Below, piece after piece: positions 5,497-5,760 of a stretch of DNA of 5,760 nt. Made by a program: the position numbers and the translations under genes. The stretch spans positions 1 to 5,760 of the forward strand of contig JBCCER010000244.1 in the NCBI GenBank assembly GCA_039030175.1. Direction: 5' to 3'. This DNA is from JANQGH01 sp039030175. Its GTDB lineage: Bacteria > Pseudomonadota > Alphaproteobacteria > DSM-16000 > Inquilinaceae. The notes below the pieces were generated by a model that saw only the letters and a list, made by a program, of their open reading frames with translations, had not been told where the DNA came from and did no database searches. The first letter of the stretch is position 1. Each line of letters starts with the position of its first letter.

Positions 5497-5760
5497 TTCA
5501 GATGTCCACAGCCTTCAGGTGAGCGGCTCACCCTCGGCTCTCAACCTTCCGGTAAGGGAGTATCCTAGCCTCCCGGCTATTCGGCCTCGTGTCCCCAATC
5601 GACCAGGTGACTGCCGTGCTCAGGAGGCTAACATTGGCACGGACGATCGCAAACTCACGCGAGACCGGCCTGCGCTCGAACGAGGCCAAGATCGATCGGA
5701 CCGGGCGGCATCGCGGTTTTTGCTCTCGTTGGTCACCACCCCGAATAGGACGCCTCGACC
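5497..5760. other. Right-end region without a confident gene
   Basis: Two conflicting open frames reach the edge. On the plus strand, AGGAGG (5622-5627) lies 6 nt before TTG 5634, and the frame from there stays open for 42 codons to the edge. On the minus strand, a frame enters from the edge and runs open for 76 codons to a TGA at 5528-5530; it contains a stretch reading SREFAIVRANVSLL. Neither resembles a family I can name, and both are Arg-rich, which is common in chance frames of GC-rich DNA. The promoter of the lipoprotein gene should also lie here, but no clear -35/-10 pair is visible. Confidence 0.35.

Overview
The window reads as chromosomal DNA from a moderately GC-rich Gram-negative bacterium, most likely an alphaproteobacterium. 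This is inferred from base composition, from the lipobox lipoprotein, and from the RTX/VCBS surface-protein style. No rRNA, tRNA, CRISPR array, transposase or phage gene is visible.

Layout: (1) Positions 1-2563, minus strand: the first 854 codons of a very large secreted calcium-binding repeat protein that runs off the left edge. From the N-terminus it has an RTX nonapeptide block, a post-RTX strand motif, one cadherin-like domain, and then alternating VCBS-type domains with a period of roughly 240-250 residues. (2) 2564-2879: a divergent intergenic region with an AT-rich repeated element next to the repeat-protein start, an 11-bp direct repeat and a small palindrome. (3) 2880-3893, plus strand: a LacI-family transcriptional regulator with no sugar genes beside it. 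(4) 3935-4534, minus strand: a small regulator that appears to contain two HxlR-like winged helices in one chain. (5) 4575-4952, plus strand: a small VOC (glyoxalase/bleomycin-resistance fold) protein, divergent from the HxlR-like gene across a 40-bp AT-rich gap. (6) 5144-5482, minus strand: a short lipoprotein whose start is better placed at a GTG than at the upstream TTG. (7) 5483-5760: no confident gene, although a strong Shine-Dalgarno-like site and two conflicting open frames reach the right edge.

Functional picture: the HxlR-like/VOC pair looks like a local regulator-effector module. The VOC promoter appears to lie partly inside the regulator's own coding start, so the regulator could control both genes from one site. 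The LacI-type regulator and the giant repeat protein are divergent and share an upstream region, so control of the surface protein by the regulator is possible but unproven. The most unusual items are the N-terminal (rather than C-terminal) RTX block on the giant protein and the tandem winged-helix architecture of the HxlR-like regulator. I see no clear evidence for a wholly new multi-gene system.
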